This document shows, in pieces, positions 50,184 to 58,913 of a stretch of DNA of 64,000 nt. Origin of the DNA: Capnocytophaga sputigena. GTDB taxonomy: Bacteria > Bacteroidota > Bacteroidia > Flavobacteriales > Flavobacteriaceae. Numbering within the stretch: the first letter of the stretch is position 1; every line of letters starts with the position of its first letter. Below the pieces are notes generated by a model. It was not told where the DNA came from and made no database searches. It saw only the letters and a program-made list of their open reading frames with translations. The translations under genes and the position numbers were made by a program. Where the stretch lies: the NCBI RefSeq assembly GCF_900446695.1, contig NZ_UAVP01000009.1, positions 64,501-128,500 of the forward strand, read 5' to 3'.

Positions 50184-50447
50184 ATGTCAGTAACAGTAAC
50201 CATAGAGCAAACCAGTCCGCAAGCCAATGCTATTATAGAGATGTTGAGAGCTTTTGATTTTGTAACGTTCAAAGAACCCAAAAAAGCAAAGGTCTTGGCA
50301 ACGCCTACCCAGTATGTAGCTTCAGATGAAATATTGGAGGAGGACGAGAATGGTATTCCTTTAGAGCATAAAGATTTTATTTTAGACCTCTCGAGGAAAA
50401 TCAATAAGAAAATGACTGACCGAATGAGGAAACATTTTAATATTTAA
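50184..50447 (+). CDS. Putative antitoxin of a PIN-toxin pair
   Basis: An 87-residue protein: VTVTIEQTSPQANAIIEMLRAFDFVTF at the N-terminus, a short loop, an acidic segment (SDEILEEDENGIP) and a basic C-terminal helix (SRKINKKMTDRMRKHFNI). The size, charge pattern and position 17 bases before a PIN-domain gene match antitoxins seen beside PIN genes in Bacteroidota. No DNA-binding fold can be assigned by eye. Confidence 0.7.
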   Translation: MSVTVTIEQTSPQANAIIEMLRAFDFVTFKEPKKAKVLATPTQYVASDEILEEDENGIPLEHKDFILDLSRKINKKMTDRMRKHFNI

Positions 50448-50463
50448 AAATGCCAATCAAATT

Positions 50464-50937
50464 ATGATTATTATTGCAGATAGTAATATTTTTATAAGTG
50501 CCTTATTAGCTCCTAAAGGAGGTATCTCCACTATTTTAACAGAAAGGAAGAGACTGCAATTTGTAGTGCCTGATTATCTTATAAAAGAAGTAAACGAACA
50601 TATTCCAAATTTAGCAAAACGTCTTGAGTCTAAAAGTAATCTTTCATATAAGAAGATAAAACAAAAATTAGTAGATGATTTTGAAAAGTTATTGAAAGGA
50701 GTAAAAATAGTAGATGTGGATAGCGAAGTTAGGAAAGAGAATGTAGCAAAAGCTCTAGAAATAGTTAATGATGTAGATGTGAATGATTTGCCTTTCATCG
50801 CACTACACTTAGAGATAAAGCATAAAATATGGACTTCTGATGACCGTCTGAAAGAGGGACTTACTCAAAAGGGTTACGCGCATTTCTTTATTTCAACAAA
50901 AGAAGTAATAGCACAAACATATAAAAAGAATATCTAA
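50464..50937 (+). CDS. PIN-domain ribonuclease toxin (VapC-like)
   Basis: A 157-residue PIN protein. Acidic residues expected to bind metal: Asp6 (IIIADSNIFISALL), Glu42 (YLIKEV), Asp108 (DVDVNDLPFIALHLEI) and Asp126 (IWTSDDRL). This is the PIN_3-type group, which is longer than classical VapC. It would cleave RNA, with the upstream gene neutralising it. No terminator is seen before ileS, 62 bases on. Confidence 0.85.
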   Translation: MIIIADSNIFISALLAPKGGISTILTERKRLQFVVPDYLIKEVNEHIPNLAKRLESKSNLSYKKIKQKLVDDFEKLLKGVKIVDVDSEVRKENVAKALEIVNDVDVNDLPFIALHLEIKHKIWTSDDRLKEGLTQKGYAHFFISTKEVIAQTYKKNI

Positions 50938-50999
50938 AAGAACAAACAAACCACCATTGCCCTTGTGGCTCACACTTAACGATTAATAATAACCAATAT

Positions 51000-53900
51000 A
51001 TGAAATTCAACGAGTACAAACACTTAGATCTTACTAAGATAGCAGAAGAAATATTGGCTTTCTGGAAAGCCGCCAACATCTTTGAGCAGAGTATCACCTC
51101 ACGTGAGGGTGCTATTCCGTTCGTGTTTTTTGAAGGACCGCCATCTGCCAATGGAGTGCCTGGTATTCACCACGTGATGGCGCGCTCTATTAAGGATATT
51201 TTCTGTCGCTATAAAACTCAGAAAGGATTTCAAGTAAAACGCAAAGCAGGTTGGGATACCCACGGCTTGCCTGTAGAATTGGGAGTAGAGAAAGAACTCG
51301 GCATTACCAAAGAAGATATAGGCAAAAAAATAAGCGTAGAGGACTATAACAAGGCTTGTAAAGAAGCCGTGATGCGCTATACTGACATCTGGAATGACCT
51401 TACCGAGAAAATAGGCTACTGGGTGGATATGGAAGACCCTTATATCACCTATAAACCTAAGTATATGGAAAGCGTGTGGTGGCTTTTGAAACAACTCTAC
51501 AATAAACAGTTGCTATACAAAGGATACACCATTCAGCCATACTCGCCTAAGGCAGGTACAGGCTTGTCATCGCACGAGCTGAACCAACCAGGGTGCTATC
51601 GCGATGTGAGCGATACTACGGTTGTGGCGCAGTTCAAAGTAAAAGCGTTAGCAGCAGCGGCAAGTAAAGCATTGGGTAACCCTACAGCACCTATCCATAT
51701 CCTCGCTTGGACAACCACCCCTTGGACATTGCCTTCTAACACCGCACTTGCCGTGGGCAAAGAGATTGAGTATGTACTCGTAAAAACATTCAATCAATAT
51801 ACTTTTGAGCCGATAACAATCATCATCGGCAAACCGCTTTTGACAAAACAATTCGGCAAAAAGTTCGTAGAGGGCGATGCAGCTGCTTTGGCGGCTTATA
51901 CGCCTGAAAGTAAGACAATTCCTTATCAAATTATAGGAGAATGCAAAGGTGCAGACCTTGTGGGTACTACCTACGAGCAACTCATTCCTTGGTGCACTCC
52001 TGCCGAAAATCCTACTGAGGCTTTCCGCGTGATTGCAGGTGACTTTGTTACGACCGATGACGGTACAGGTATCGTACATATTGCGCCTACTTTTGGTGCG
52101 GACGACGCCCGTGTAGCCAAAGAATATGGTATCCCCCCAATGCTTGTGAAAGACGCACACGGCAATTTGATTCCGCTCGTAGATTTGCAAGGAAAATTCA
52201 TTGAAGGGCACAATATTCCAGAGGCTTTTGCCGGTAAATACATCAAAAATGAGTATTACGATGCAGGGCAAGCGCCTGAAAAATCGTGGGATGTGAGCTT
52301 GGCAATTCTCCTCAAAGAAGAAAACAAAGCCTTTAAAGTAGAAAAATACGTACACAGCTATCCGCACTGCTGGCGTACTGATAAACCCGTGTTGTACTAC
52401 CCGCTCGACTCTTGGTTTGTACGTGTAACTGATTTCAAAGAACGTATGTTCGACCTCAATGAAACCATCAACTGGAAACCTAAGGCTACCGGTGAAGGGC
52501 GTTTTGGCAACTGGCTCAAAAATGCTAACGACTGGAACCTTTCGCGTTCGCGCTATTGGGGTATCCCGTTACCTATTTGGCGTACATCCGATAAGCAAGA
52601 GGAAATCTGCATCGGTTCGGTAGAAGAACTAAAAGCCGAAATACAAAAAGCTATTGCAGCGGGCGTAATGACTGCCGACCCTTATAAAGATTTTGTAGTG
52701 GGCGACAACTCCGAAAGCAATTACGACAAGGTAGATTTACACAAAAATATCGTAGATAACATAGTGCTCGTATCGCCATCAGGCAAGCCAATGCACCGCG
52801 AAACCGACCTTATTGACGTGTGGTTCGACTCTGGGTCTATGCCGTATGCGCAATGGCACTATCCTTTTGAAAACAAGGACTATATAGAAAATCATACCGC
52901 TTACCCTGCTGACTTTATAGCAGAAGGGGTAGACCAAACACGCGGTTGGTTCTATACACTTCACGCCATTGCTACTTCGGTATTCAACAGTGTGGCATAC
53001 AAAAATGTAGTGTCTAACGGACTAGTGCTTGACAAGAACGGACAAAAGATGTCCAAACGCTTGGGCAATGCGGTGGACCCCTTCACTACTATAGCCGAGT
53101 ATGGTGCCGATGCTACTCGCTGGTATATGATTTCCAACGCGAACCCTTGGGATAACCTCAAATTCGATTTGGAAGGGGTAGCCGAAGTGCGCCGTAAATT
53201 CTTCGGTACGCTCTACAACACCTATTCATTCTTTGCGCTCTATGCCAATACCGACAGCTTCACTTATGCAGAAGCCGATATACCACTGGCTGAACGCCCT
53301 GAAATAGACCGCTGGATACTTTCGGAACTCAATACCCTCATCAAAGAAGTAGATACGCTCTACGCTGATTATGAGCCTACCCGTGCTACCCGTGCTATCT
53401 CCGATTTTGTACAAGAAAACCTTAGTAACTGGTATGTGCGCTTATCACGTCGTCGTTTCTGGAAAGGAGAGTACGAAACCGATAAGATAGCTGCTTACCA
53501 AACGCTTTACACTTGCTTAGTAACCATTGCTAAACTGATGGCGCCTGTAGCACCTTTCTATGCCGATAGATTGTACAAAGACTTGGTGAGCGTTACCGGT
53601 AAAGAAAACAAAGAAAGTGTACACCTCACCGATTTCCCAGTAGCTGACGAAAGCTATATCGATAAATCATTGGAAAGCAAGATGCAAAAAGCGCAGACTA
53701 TCTCGTCCTTAGTACTATCGTTGCGCAAGAAAGAAAGCATCAAGGTGCGTCAGCCGCTGCAAAAGATAATGATACCGATAGCGAACGCCACTGAGCGTGC
53801 TGAAATAGAAGCTGTAGCAAACCTCATCAAGCACGAGGTGAATGTGAAGGAAATAGAACTCTTGGAAGATGCTTCGGGTATATTGGTAAAACAAATCAAA

Positions 53901-54407
53901 CCGAACTTCAAGACCTTAGGACCTAAGTTTGGCAAGGATATGAAAGCTATTGCCACAGCGGTACAAGAATTTGGACAAGCGGAAATAGCTCAGTTTGAAA
54001 AAGCACAAACGTACAGCTTGCAACTGCCCGACAAAACCGTTACTTTGAGTTTGGACGATGTAGAAATCAGCACCCAAGATATAGAAGGCTGGTTGGTAGC
54101 CACCGCCGGCAGTCTGTTGGTAGCCTTGGATATTCACATCACCCCTGAACTGCGTCAAGAGGGTATCGCTCGTGAGTTGGTGAACCGCATTCAGAATATC
54201 CGCAAGGACAACGATTACGACATCACCGACCGCATACAAATACGCCTTCAAGCGCACCCTGCCCTACAAGAGGCAGTTACTGCCAACGAGGCTTATATCA
54301 AGAACGAAACCCTTACTGATAGTATCACTTTTGTAGAGAGTCTAACGGAGGGTGAAGAAATAGCCTTCGACGAAGTAACAACAAGAATAGTAGTTGCAAA
54401 ATCATAA
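51000..54407 (+). CDS. ileS: Isoleucyl-tRNA synthetase
   Basis: An 1135-residue class I synthetase. The HIGH motif occurs as GIHH (residues 55-58) in EGPPSANGVPGIHHVMAR. The editing domain contains AWTTTPWTLPSNTALAV and FGADDARVAKEYG. KMSKR is at residues 683-687, followed by LGNAVDPF. The anticodon-binding domain and a long C-terminal extension (DITDRIQIRLQA) follow. The length and absence of a C-terminal zinc Cys cluster place it with the eukaryotic-like IleRS type found in many Bacteroidota, a type associated with mupirocin tolerance. A 15-base-stem terminator follows. Confidence 0.97.
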   Translation: MKFNEYKHLDLTKIAEEILAFWKAANIFEQSITSREGAIPFVFFEGPPSANGVPGIHHVMARSIKDIFCRYKTQKGFQVKRKAGWDTHGLPVELGVEKELGITKEDIGKKISVEDYNKACKEAVMRYTDIWNDLTEKIGYWVDMEDPYITYKPKYMESVWWLLKQLYNKQLLYKGYTIQPYSPKAGTGLSSHELNQPGCYRDVSDTTVVAQFKVKALAAAASKALGNPTAPIHILAWTTTPWTLPSNTALAVGKEIEYVLVKTFNQYTFEPITIIIGKPLLTKQFGKKFVEGDAAALAAYTPESKTIPYQIIGECKGADLVGTTYEQLIPWCTPAENPTEAFRVIAGDFVTTDDGTGIVHIAPTFGADDARVAKEYGIPPMLVKDAHGNLIPLVDLQGKFIEGHNIPEAFAGKYIKNEYYDAGQAPEKSWDVSLAILLKEENKAFKVEKYVHSYPHCWRTDKPVLYYPLDSWFVRVTDFKERMFDLNETINWKPKATGEGRFGNWLKNANDWNLSRSRYWGIPLPIWRTSDKQEEICIGSVEELKAEIQKAIAAGVMTADPYKDFVVGDNSESNYDKVDLHKNIVDNIVLVSPSGKPMHRETDLIDVWFDSGSMPYAQWHYPFENKDYIENHTAYPADFIAEGVDQTRGWFYTLHAIATSVFNSVAYKNVVSNGLVLDKNGQKMSKRLGNAVDPFTTIAEYGADATRWYMISNANPWDNLKFDLEGVAEVRRKFFGTLYNTYSFFALYANTDSFTYAEADIPLAERPEIDRWILSELNTLIKEVDTLYADYEPTRATRAISDFVQENLSNWYVRLSRRRFWKGEYETDKIAAYQTLYTCLVTIAKLMAPVAPFYADRLYKDLVSVTGKENKESVHLTDFPVADESYIDKSLESKMQKAQTISSLVLSLRKKESIKVRQPLQKIMIPIANATERAEIEAVANLIKHEVNVKEIELLEDASGILVKQIKPNFKTLGPKFGKDMKAIATAVQEFGQAEIAQFEKAQTYSLQLPDKTVTLSLDDVEISTQDIEGWLVATAGSLLVALDIHITPELRQEGIARELVNRIQNIRKDNDYDITDRIQIRLQAHPALQEAVTANEAYIKNETLTDSITFVESLTEGEEIAFDEVTTRIVVAKS

Positions 54408-54418
54408 GCTAATGATAC

Positions 54419-54461
54419 ACTTTGCCAAAGGTGTGAGCCGCACCTTTGGCAAAGTTTTTTT
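54419..54461 (+). terminator. Strong intrinsic terminator of ileS
   Basis: Perfect 15-base arms ACTTTGCCAAAGGTG / CACCTTTGGCAAAGT with a TGAGCCG loop and seven T. It is a longer version of the dispersed inverted repeat, including its GAGCCGCACC part. Confidence 0.92.
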
Positions 54462-54496
54462 ATTAGAGAGAAAGGAAATGATATAAGATAGTACTT

Positions 54497-54856
54497 ATGT
54501 TTTTAAAATGCAATGATAAAAAAATTGAATTACATCCTACTGTGTGGGAATATCTATATCCCTATCTTTTAAGATTTTCGATAAAACACAATATTGACTG
54601 GACTATCTGGAAAGCAAAAGATGTAGTGTATATACCAGAAGATAAGAGAGAAGAGTTAATATTTATGTTAGAATATATTTTTGAAGAACTTATGGTAGAG
54701 TGTTATAAAGAACCTACACAAAGACAAAGAACAAAACATTCTACAAGGTTTGAAAATGTGGTTTTTAAAGATAAAAAATATATCTTAAACTATGTAACAG
54801 ATATTATTGGAATCATTGGTTATTGGCTTATATATATGATAAATGTTTTGTCTTAG
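54497..54856 (+). CDS. Hypothetical protein with C-terminal membrane helix
   Basis: A 119-residue protein I do not recognise. It is rich in aromatic residues (VWEYLYPYLLRFSIKHNIDWTIWKAKDVVYIPEDKREELIFMLEYIFEELM). It has a basic middle (KEPTQRQRTKHSTRFE) and one hydrophobic helix at the end (YVTDIIGIIGYWLIYMINVL). AT-rich, without a recognised promoter. Confidence 0.55.
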   Translation: MFLKCNDKKIELHPTVWEYLYPYLLRFSIKHNIDWTIWKAKDVVYIPEDKREELIFMLEYIFEELMVECYKEPTQRQRTKHSTRFENVVFKDKKYILNYVTDIIGIIGYWLIYMINVLS

Positions 54857-54939
54857 AATTTAAATACTACAAAACATAAACTTTAAAAGCTAATGTAATG
54901 AAAATAAAATATTCTGATTATCAATTACTTTTGTAGTAT

Positions 54940-54985
54940 TTTATGTACAGGCGTTTGGCAAACGCCCACATAAAACAAAACTTTT
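54940..54985. repeat. Degenerate GGCGTTT palindrome copy
   Basis: AGGCGTTTG-GCAAACGCCC (54949-54967) preceded by GATTATCAATTACTTTTGTAG and followed by ACATAAAACAAAACTTTT, as in the copy at 48.43 kb but more decayed. Confidence 0.75.
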
Positions 54986-55061
54986 TCAATACCTTCTTTA
55001 TATTTTTTCTTCAGTAGTACCTAAACCCCCTTTGTAAAATAACCAAATAAGAAATATTTCT

Positions 55062-55709
55062 ATGAGTTTTGCTAATGATATTAAGAACCTAAACAGTTTT
55101 TTAAAAGAGCAAGGTTTTTTGGCTGTACCGATGAATTACAATAACCTTCGTTCGTGGGTAAAGGAATTGGATAGCGAACACTTGGTTTATATGTATGTTT
55201 ACGTCGGTCAGTACAAACAACATAGCCAAGATGGTTTTCTTATTGTATCGCCTCCACGTGATAACGATGATGTTTGGGAACGTACCTCCTTAGCTTTTGG
55301 CATTCCTTTAGATGAAAACTTTGAGTTAGGTTCAGGGTTTTATGACAAATACATCAATAGACTTACCAATCTATTGCCCAGTGCCGTTTGCTTAAAAGAA
55401 GCTGTTATCAATGAGATGCACAACCCCAGTGAGATTGCAACAAAAGGTATTCATACTGCTAAAATATTAGCTACTCGTTATATGAGAGTTGTACAAGCTT
55501 TTCGCGATTTGCAGAAAGCGCCTAATTTTACTGAACTCTGCCAAATTAGCAAAGAAACGTGGTTAAAAAAGAAGAAAATCTATTGGTTAGAAGAAGATTT
55601 AGGCAAGAAATATCTTGACCCCTATGCTGATGATATTATAAAACAATATCCTGATACTTATACCGAAAGACTTAGTATTATTTTGGCTACTTATAGTGTT
55701 TTTAGGTAG
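55062..55709 (+). CDS. Hypothetical cytoplasmic protein
   Basis: A 215-residue protein without signal peptide or membrane helix and of no family I recognise. It starts SFANDIKNLNSFLKEQGFLAVPMNYNNLRSWVKEL and has a mixed alpha/beta centre (YVYVGQYKQHSQDGFLIVSPPRDNDDVWERTSLAFGIPL) and a helical C-terminus. The gene lies 28 bases before the next one, so they may be co-transcribed. Confidence 0.65.
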   Translation: MSFANDIKNLNSFLKEQGFLAVPMNYNNLRSWVKELDSEHLVYMYVYVGQYKQHSQDGFLIVSPPRDNDDVWERTSLAFGIPLDENFELGSGFYDKYINRLTNLLPSAVCLKEAVINEMHNPSEIATKGIHTAKILATRYMRVVQAFRDLQKAPNFTELCQISKETWLKKKKIYWLEEDLGKKYLDPYADDIIKQYPDTYTERLSIILATYSVFR

Positions 55710-55737
55710 TACCTTCTAAATTTTAAAACCTAATGCG

Positions 55738-56721
55738 ATGAAAATAAAATCTTTTTTCTGTGTTTTACTGTTAATTGTGAGTGTGTATGCTTATGCGCAA
55801 GGGGAAGCTGCTAGCAATGATTGGAGTAAAATGGGGCTGAAAGGCAAGGTAAAATCAGTGAAAACTTCTATTTATTTTGCAGAGGAAAAAGGCAATGATT
55901 TTGCCAAAGGGTCTACTCTCTCTCAAGGCATTTACCCTGTTAAAAAAATTAAACAGTACAGTGAAATGGAACGAATGGGGGTAAAAGCTTTCTTCATACA
56001 GTTTTTAGTAAACATTATCCCTTCGGCTATTACTTTTGATAAAAATGGTTTTATAACTGAAAAATGGCGCTATGATGATATATTTCCTAAAAAAATAGTA
56101 TATACTTACGACAAAAAGCATCGCCTTATTGATAAATCGACGTTTGTAGATGAGGTTTTAGAAACAAAGGATACGCTTGTCTATAATGCTAAAGGGCAAT
56201 TGGAGAAAGAAATACTTGACCTAAAAACAAAAGATGAAACAATCTACACTTATACTTATAATGTTGATGGAGAGCTTATTCAAAGGAATTTTAAAAGAAC
56301 TGAAGATCTCCCTTTGTTTAAAGAAATATACATTTATAACAATAAAAGACTTGTAAATAAGGAAGTTTACCAATTTGACCGACTTATATGGCGAGGACTT
56401 TATGAATATGGAGCAGAAGGAGAGCTTATTAAAGCCATTTCGCAGAAAATAGACGACTTTATATGGCACTCTAAATATACTTATGACCAGAACAACCAGC
56501 TCAAAGAGGAATATCTTTTGATAAATGAGAGTGAAAATAATGGATTTTTAAACAAATTCGGTTCAGATAGGCGTCTCACCTATCATTTAACTTTTTCTAC
56601 CGATTATCTTTGTGAGTACAAATATACCGATGATGCACAAGGCAATTGGATAAAGATGATTACTTATGAAAATGGGGTTCCTATGCTTTATGTAGAGCGG
56701 AATATAGAGTATTTTAAGTAA
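55738..56721 (+). CDS. Secreted protein with YD-like beta repeats
   Basis: A 327-residue exported protein with signal peptide MKIKSFFCVLLLIVSVYAYAQ. After KMGLKGKVKSVKTSIYFAEEKG it consists of repeats of the kind Y-T-Y-D-x-x-x-x-L (IVYTYDKKHRLIDKSTFVDEVLETKDTLVYNAKGQLEKEI; IYTYTYNVDGELIQRNF; KYTYDQNNQLKEEYLL). The same repeat style occurs in the lipoproteins at 31.4-33.6 kb. Function unknown. It converges with the EnvC-like gene 31 bases away. Confidence 0.72.
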   Translation: MKIKSFFCVLLLIVSVYAYAQGEAASNDWSKMGLKGKVKSVKTSIYFAEEKGNDFAKGSTLSQGIYPVKKIKQYSEMERMGVKAFFIQFLVNIIPSAITFDKNGFITEKWRYDDIFPKKIVYTYDKKHRLIDKSTFVDEVLETKDTLVYNAKGQLEKEILDLKTKDETIYTYTYNVDGELIQRNFKRTEDLPLFKEIYIYNNKRLVNKEVYQFDRLIWRGLYEYGAEGELIKAISQKIDDFIWHSKYTYDQNNQLKEEYLLINESENNGFLNKFGSDRRLTYHLTFSTDYLCEYKYTDDAQGNWIKMITYENGVPMLYVERNIEYFK

Positions 56722-56752
56722 AACTTATTAACTGATAAGAAATTCTTTTACC

Positions 56753-58039
56753 TTACATTTTATGTATCCAAAATTCGGGATTTAATCTCGTGGTATTTTT
56801 GTATAAAAAGAACTTCATTTCGGTTTTGCCATTGCTATCGGTGAAGATTTTGCCTAATGCTTCTTTGGCTTTTACCTTATCTCCTTTCTTCACATATACA
56901 TCGGTAAGGTTGTAATAAATAGTAATATAATTCCCGTGACGCACTTGCACTACTTTGTTGCTACCGGGGATAGACTGTATCGCCGATACTTCACCTTCAA
57001 ACACACAACGGGCTTCAGCACCTTTTTCGGTGGCGATGGTTACCCCATTGTTATAGTGTTGCAATTCAGGGTATACGGGGTCGTAGTACACGCCGAAACC
57101 TTGTGATTTATACCCTTTGACTACAGGCCATATCAAGTTGCCTTTGTTGGCTTCAAAGCTATCGGCGACCCTGCGCGACTCTGGGGTGAGGACAAAAGAC
57201 ACCTCGGCATCAGAAGCTGATGGAGGGGTAGAAGTGGTCATTCCGCCTTGTGTTTTAGGGGCATTGCCTTTGCCTCGGTTGAGGGCTGCCAAACGCTCTT
57301 TTTCACGTTTGTTAGCCTCGATAATCGCCAAACGGATGAGGCGTTGTATTTCGCGGTCGATGGCGTTGGCTTGTTTTTGTTTTTCGCGTATTTGAGCTTC
57401 GTAACTGCGTTCTACTGTGCGGATATTAGCCGCGAGGGTTTCTAATTCCTTTTTCTCAGTCTGCAAGGTAGCTTGCTCTTGGCGTTGTTCTTCAAGCACT
57501 TGGTTTTTAGTATTCCGTTGCGCTATGAGGGTATCGTTGAGGCTCTTAATCTTATTGGTTTTTGTTTGGATAAGGGTAACTTGTTCTTTGCGGTAGTTCA
57601 CGTACTGTTTCATATAAGCCAAACGTTTGTAGGCTTGTGAGAAACTTTCGGATGAGAGCAAGAAGAGCAATCGGTTTTGAGCGGATTTACTTTTGTACGA
57701 CTGCTTGATAATTTTGGCGTATTCGCCTTTGTGGTATTCTAATTCTTTTTTGAGGGTGCGCATTTGCTCCTCGTTATCGGCGATTTCTTTAGAAAGCAGA
57801 TTTGCCTGCTGCTGATTGATTTGTATCAGGCGGGTGCGCGCTAATATCTTCTCGTTAGCAACTTCTATCTGCTGAACGGTGGTTTTGTGTTGCTGACTTT
57901 GTTCTTGGCGCAATGCCGACATCTCCTTGATTTGTTCAAGCAGTGCCTTTTTGCGTTGTTCTAATTCTTTTTGCTTGGTTTGTGCTGTGAGGAGCAGCGG
58001 GAAGCAAAGCAAAAGCAGTATGATTTTTAGTATATTCAT
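56753..58039 (-). CDS. EnvC-like murein hydrolase activator with inactive LytM domain
   Basis: Start taken at 58039 (MNILKIILLLLCFPLLLTAQ), a clean signal peptide. The 428-residue product has a long coiled coil (about residues 22-260, KQKELEQRKKALLEQIKEMSALRQEQ and onward) and a C-terminal LytM/M23 domain. The zinc ligands are lost: the usual HxGxD reads YNNGVTI, and the HxH region reads YYNL and MKFFL. This is how EnvC-type activators look; they switch on amidases instead of cutting wall themselves. It would act in the periplasm during cell separation. Confidence 0.88.
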   Translation of the reverse strand: MNILKIILLLLCFPLLLTAQTKQKELEQRKKALLEQIKEMSALRQEQSQQHKTTVQQIEVANEKILARTRLIQINQQQANLLSKEIADNEEQMRTLKKELEYHKGEYAKIIKQSYKSKSAQNRLLFLLSSESFSQAYKRLAYMKQYVNYRKEQVTLIQTKTNKIKSLNDTLIAQRNTKNQVLEEQRQEQATLQTEKKELETLAANIRTVERSYEAQIREKQKQANAIDREIQRLIRLAIIEANKREKERLAALNRGKGNAPKTQGGMTTSTPPSASDAEVSFVLTPESRRVADSFEANKGNLIWPVVKGYKSQGFGVYYDPVYPELQHYNNGVTIATEKGAEARCVFEGEVSAIQSIPGSNKVVQVRHGNYITIYYNLTDVYVKKGDKVKAKEALGKIFTDSNGKTEMKFFLYKNTTRLNPEFWIHKM

Positions 58040-58075
58040 AGGTCGTAGCACGACGGACAGTTTAACGTATTTTCA

Positions 58076-58122
58076 ACTTTGCCAAATTTTCTTGCTTGTG
58101 CGGCTCGCACCTTTGGCAAAGT
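58076..58122. repeat. TTTGGCAAAGT inverted repeat between envC-like and DUF4292-like genes
   Basis: ACTTTGCCAAA and TTTGGCAAAGT arms around a 25-base loop containing TGTGCGGCTCGCACC. GTCGTAGCACGAC lies beside it (58043-58055). There is no clear T-run on the leftward strand, so at most a weak terminator. Confidence 0.75.
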
Positions 58123-58136
58123 TTGTGACACATTTG

Positions 58137-58913
58137 TTACTTGTTTATTGTTATTTCTTTCATTCCTGATGGAATTTTAAAGGGGAATGAGAGTTTTTTA
58201 TCTAAATCCAATCCTTTGAATTCTAAAGAAATTTGGGTATTACTATCGCCTTCGCTGGCAACTATTTTGATAGTGTGAGGCAAGAGGAGTTTATCTACTT
58301 GCTGATAAGTGTAAGTAGCTGTAGCTTTTTGCTTGCCACCTAAATAATTCACTTCGGTAACGCCTACGCGGTAGTTATCGGGCAAGAAGCGGTAAATCAC
58401 TCCTATAGGCGACTCGCCAGTTACTTCGATGTTGTACATATTGTTGTCCTCATTGAGGAGCTTGATAGTACCTTCGCTATTAAAGTTGATGTTGTAAAGT
58501 GCATTGCCTAACAGAAGATTTTGCAATTCGCTGAAACCTACTTCTACCCCTAATAACTTACTGATATAGCTAAAATCACCGCTGAAGTACGAATTGTCTA
58601 TGCGGTTGTAATATTCAGCTTTTTCGGGAGTAATGAGTGCTTTGGCAAGTCCTAAAGGAGCAGAAATCCATATTGTTTTATCTTTTTCCATACGGAAAGA
58701 AAAAGGCAGGCTTTGCTCGTTTTTACCGTCGTTATAGGTTACTAGCAAATTCCCGCTCAAGGTATTGAAAGAGGGGAATGATTTTAGGTGCTGGTTGATA
58801 ATTTCTTTGGATTGTTTATCAACGCTGACTCTCCCTGCAGGGGTTACCAAGGTTTGTTTGGTTTTACAACTCACTAATAAAATGGTTGTAAGGATTAAGA
58901 TGATTTTTTTCAT
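58137..58913 (-). CDS. DUF4292-like outer-membrane lipoprotein
   Basis: Start taken at 58913 (MKKIILILT), because this ATG overlaps the stop of the upstream gene as ATGA and gives lipobox LVSC. The 258-residue product has the LolA/LolB-like beta-sheet pattern of the DUF4292 family (FNTLSGNLLVTYNDGKNEQSLPFSFRMEKDKTIWISAPLGLAKALITPEKAEYYNRIDNSYFSGDFSYISKLLGVEVGFSELQNLLLGN). In Flavobacteriia this family commonly lies near dut and an EnvC-like gene, as here. Role in envelope biogenesis is inferred. Confidence 0.82.
   Translation of the reverse strand: MKKIILILTTILLVSCKTKQTLVTPAGRVSVDKQSKEIINQHLKSFPSFNTLSGNLLVTYNDGKNEQSLPFSFRMEKDKTIWISAPLGLAKALITPEKAEYYNRIDNSYFSGDFSYISKLLGVEVGFSELQNLLLGNALYNINFNSEGTIKLLNEDNNMYNIEVTGESPIGVIYRFLPDNYRVGVTEVNYLGGKQKATATYTYQQVDKLLLPHTIKIVASEGDSNTQISLEFKGLDLDKKLSFPFKIPSGMKEITINK

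Noticed and set aside
51648-52367. Long open frame of 239 codons on the minus strand inside ileS
   Set aside because: It lies wholly opposite ileS, has no promoter or conserved motif, and is explained by the codon bias of the sense gene.
56753-58039. Active M23 endopeptidase
   Set aside because: The zinc-binding HxxxD and HxH positions are replaced (YNNGVTI, YYNL), so an activator role is more likely.
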